In this document: piece after piece, positions 5,501 to 7,678 of the stretch | Position numbering within the stretch: the stretch's first letter is position 1 | How the letters are laid out: each line of letters begins with the position of its first letter | Assembly (NCBI GenBank): GCA_903932755.1 | Contig: CAIZHL010000597.1 | Location: 1 to 7,678 of the forward strand | Direction of reading: 5' to 3' | Source: an uncultured beta proteobacterium | GTDB lineage: Bacteria > Pseudomonadota > Gammaproteobacteria > Burkholderiales > Rhodocyclaceae | Length of the DNA stretch: 7,678 nt | Notes under the pieces: model-generated | What the model was told of the DNA's origin: nothing | Databases searched by the model: none | The model's input: the letters and a program-made list of their open reading frames with translations, nothing else | Made by a program: the position numbers and the translations under genes

Positions 5501-6484
5501 ATGAACCTGACAATCCAGAAATGTCGCGCAGCCGCGGTCGGCCTGGCCATGCTGATGACGGCCGGGCTGTCCGCCAGCGCCTTCGCCCAGGCGGCGGCGA
5601 ATGCGGACGAGCCGGTACGCTCGCGCGCTGAGTCCGGCGCGACCAAACCCTGCGTCGAATGCCACGAAGGCTTCTATGGCATCGCCAAGACCAAGCACGG
5701 GGTCAAGGGCGACGCCCGCACGCCGGCAGCCACCGGCAAGTCGATCACCGGTGATCCGGCCGACGCCATGTGCGGCACCTGCCACGGCGACCTGACCGAA
5801 CACAACAAGCGGCCGCGCACGGCAGGCCTGGTGCCGGTCACCTTCGGCAAGAAGTCGCCGGCCGAACCGCAGAATGCGGCCTGCCTCAACTGCCATGAAT
5901 CCGGCGCGCGCATCCACTGGCAAGGCAGCAAGCACGAGCAGACCAAGCAGTCCTGTGCCAGCTGCCACCGCGTGCACGCCTCCAAGGATCCGGTGATGGT
6001 GTCCGAGACCCAGGCCAGCGTCTGCTTCGAATGCCATCAGGACCGCCGCGCGGAGTTGCAGCGCATGTCCACCCATCCGACCAAGACAGGCTTCTTCGCC
6101 TGCTCCTCCTGCCATGCCCCGCACGGCTCGACGACGCGCGCCTCGCTGCAGAAGAACTCGGTGAATGAAACCTGCTACACCTGCCACGCCCAGCTCCGCG
6201 GTCCCTTCCTCTGGGAGCACCGTTCGGCGCAGGATGACTGCACCAACTGCCACAACCCGCACGGCACCAACAACGCGCCCATGCTCAAGACGCGCATGCC
6301 CTACCTGTGCCAGCAATGCCACCAGGATTCCTTAAACCACTCCAATACCGCCTTCGGCCGCCAGTCCCTGCCCGGCGGGGCTACCGCCGGCAACGCGCAG
6401 CGGGTGGTCGGCAATTCATGCGTCAACTGCCACATGAAGGTTCATGGCAGCAACCATCCTTCCGGCGCGCGTTTGCAGCGCTAA
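5501..6484 (+). CDS. mtrA: Decaheme c-type cytochrome, MtrA/PioA/DmsE family
   Basis: A 327-residue periplasmic decaheme cytochrome that carries electrons through the outer membrane while sheathed in an MtrB-type barrel. A signal peptide is evident (hydrophobic stretch about 11-25, probable cleavage after SAFA at residue 29). Ten CxxCH motifs begin at residues 51, 91, 128, 152, 175, 201, 225, 247, 270 and 307. Twelve further His residues are available, enough for bis-His ligation of all ten hemes, including PHG motifs after hemes 6 and 8. Length and heme count match the roughly 330-residue MtrA family. The barrel gene follows after 29 bases, the typical conserved pair. The symbol is by family: PioA/MtoA (iron oxidation), MtrA (metal reduction) and DmsE (DMSO respiration) cannot be separated from this window. 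The start ATG lacks a strong Shine-Dalgarno sequence, but the signal peptide begins right there. Confidence 0.95.
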   Translation: MNLTIQKCRAAAVGLAMLMTAGLSASAFAQAAANADEPVRSRAESGATKPCVECHEGFYGIAKTKHGVKGDARTPAATGKSITGDPADAMCGTCHGDLTEHNKRPRTAGLVPVTFGKKSPAEPQNAACLNCHESGARIHWQGSKHEQTKQSCASCHRVHASKDPVMVSETQASVCFECHQDRRAELQRMSTHPTKTGFFACSSCHAPHGSTTRASLQKNSVNETCYTCHAQLRGPFLWEHRSAQDDCTNCHNPHGTNNAPMLKTRMPYLCQQCHQDSLNHSNTAFGRQSLPGGATAGNAQRVVGNSCVNCHMKVHGSNHPSGARLQR

Positions 6485-6513
6485 GACGACACACATTGCC
6501 CACAGGTGATGCC

Positions 6514-7678
6514 ATGAAACAGAAATTTTCCGCGCCGCTACGTCGCCGTACCATCGCCCTTGCGGTCGGCGCCGCCCTCGCCGCGCTGGCCGCGGCGCCG
6601 TCCTTTGCCGACCCCGTGCTCACGGCCCGGTTGTTCCGTGATTCGGACGTGCTGTTTCGCGACGCCGACATGTCGCGCTGGTCGGACAATTACGTCGAAC
6701 TCGGCGTCGGCTACAACTCGAACGACTCCTACCGCTTCGGCCAGTTCTCGGGACTGACCGACCAGGGCGGCTTCCCGCTGGCAGGCTTCAACTGGCTGTC
6801 GCGCGACGAAGCCAACGACGCGCAGTACTGGCAGATCCACGGCTCGACCCTGGGCCTCGATTCGCGCAAGATTTCGGGCGAGGGCGGCATCCAGGGCAAA
6901 TGGTCCGCATCCTTCAACTACGACCGCATCCAGCGCTCGCAATGGGACACCACCTCCTTCATCCATGATGGTCTGGGCAGCAGCAACCTGACCCTGCCCG
7001 CGGCTTTCGCCGCCGCCGGCGGCGCCGATGACATCGCGGATATCAATCCGCGTTTGCGCCGCTTCAAGATCGAGCAGGAGCGCGACATCTACCGCTTCGG
7101 CCTCGCCGGCCTGCTCGGCAAGGAATGGGACTTCAAGGTCAACTACCGCGAGGATCGCCGCGACGGCACCCGCCTGACCGGGATGCCTTTCAGTTTTGCC
7201 GGCGGCCGCTCCGTCCTCGTCCCCTACGAGATCGACGACCGCACCCGGCAGATGGAAGCCATCCTCTCCTACACCACGAAGGCGCTCCAGTTGCAGGCGG
7301 GCTACACCTACTCGAAGTTCGACAACGACCTGAACGCCTTCAACGTGCGCAATCCCTTCACGGCGAATGCCGCACAGTTCGAGGGACGCATGTCGCTGGC
7401 GCCGAGCAACAACTACCATCAGATCTACGCCAATGCGGGCTACAACTACAGCAAGAGCACGCGCCTGACGGGCAAGTTCGCCTACAGCATCGCGCGCCAG
7501 GACGATAACTTCCTGCCCTATTCGGCGAACCTGGCCACCGGCGCCGCGGGCAACGTCCCGCCGCGCACTTCGCTCGACGGCAAGGTGGTCAAGACCCTGC
7601 TCGACGTGGCGCTGACGACCAAGCCGATCGACAAGATGAACCTCAAGGTCGCCTACCAGTACAACGACAGCGACAACC
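6514..7678 (+). CDS. mtrB: MtrB/PioB-family decaheme-associated outer-membrane beta-barrel (3' end outside window)
   Basis: The first 388 residues of an outer-membrane porin of the MtrB/PioB family, which forms a large barrel around the decaheme cytochrome. It begins with a signal peptide (RRR, then an Ala-rich core, cleavage likely after PSFA at residue 32). Amphipathic beta-strand repeats with aromatic ends follow, such as YVELGVGYNS, WSASFNYDRI, WDFKVNYRED, LQLQAGYTYSKF and YANAGYNYSKS. Asp/Asn-rich turns separate them. AGGTGA (6504-6509) lies four bases before the ATG. The visible part contains no cysteine at all, so it lacks the N-terminal CxxC reported for Shewanella MtrB and resembles the cysteine-free PioB/MtoB type. 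The gene is in frame and intact to the window edge. A minus-strand open frame across it (6538-7419) is a codon-bias shadow. Confidence 0.92.
   Translation, partial: MKQKFSAPLRRRTIALAVGAALAALAAAPSFADPVLTARLFRDSDVLFRDADMSRWSDNYVELGVGYNSNDSYRFGQFSGLTDQGGFPLAGFNWLSRDEANDAQYWQIHGSTLGLDSRKISGEGGIQGKWSASFNYDRIQRSQWDTTSFIHDGLGSSNLTLPAAFAAAGGADDIADINPRLRRFKIEQERDIYRFGLAGLLGKEWDFKVNYREDRRDGTRLTGMPFSFAGGRSVLVPYEIDDRTRQMEAILSYTTKALQLQAGYTYSKFDNDLNAFNVRNPFTANAAQFEGRMSLAPSNNYHQIYANAGYNYSKSTRLTGKFAYSIARQDDNFLPYSANLATGAAGNVPPRTSLDGKVVKTLLDVALTTKPIDKMNLKVAYQYNDSDN

Noticed and set aside
5295..5504. Small 69-codon frame in the AT-rich intergenic region
   Set aside because: It overlaps the mtrA-like start and the candidate promoter, and its product has no recognisable features. 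Its upstream GGAGG (5282-5286) is not enough on its own to support it.
6538..7419. 293-codon minus-strand frame opposite the MtrB-like gene
   Set aside because: The plus strand encodes a clear signal peptide and beta-barrel strands; the minus frame is a codon-bias shadow.

Overview
The window is high-GC bacterial DNA carrying the end of a class I polyhydroxyalkanoate synthase gene and the start of an MtrAB/PioAB-type porin-cytochrome locus. The PHA synthase, the heme-sensor family and the MtrAB-type pair together suggest a respiratory, PHA-storing proteobacterium. A betaproteobacterium (for example Rhodocyclales or a neutrophilic Fe(II)-oxidiser relative) is my best guess, but this is inferred from gene families and not proven by any marker gene.

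Layout. Positions 1-425 (+) hold the C-terminal end of PhaC, followed by a strong hairpin terminator (446-487). A PIN-domain protein gene (422-925, +) overlaps that terminator, so its true start may be further in. On the minus strand are two uncharacterised genes in tandem (1906-2748, then 994-1872), probably co-transcribed. A short divergent intergenic region with a near-perfect palindrome separates them from the plus-strand electron-transfer genes.

The electron-transfer part runs from 2903 to the window end, all on the plus strand. First is a membrane-anchored Tll0287-like (DUF3365) protein with one c-type heme motif and a HAMP domain but no output domain (2903-3787). Ten bases later is an unusual periplasmic diheme cytochrome (3798-5117): two small monoheme domains sit at the two ends of a roughly 200-residue Ala/Lys/Glu-rich TolA-like helix, part of which is an 18-residue repeat. 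Two hairpins and a 383-base, AT-rich non-coding stretch follow, with inverted repeats and a sigma-54-like element. Then come a decaheme MtrA/PioA/DmsE-family cytochrome (5501-6484, ten CxxCH motifs) and an MtrB/PioB-family outer-membrane beta-barrel (6514 to the window end, cut off).

Working model (inference): MtrA inserted in MtrB forms a heme wire through the outer membrane for extracellular electron transfer, such as Fe(II) oxidation or metal or extracellular-acceptor reduction. The rod-like diheme cytochrome could tether or shuttle electrons across the periplasm, and the heme sensor could report redox state or ligand availability. The rod-linked diheme cytochrome paired with an output-less heme sensor is the most novel-looking part of the window.
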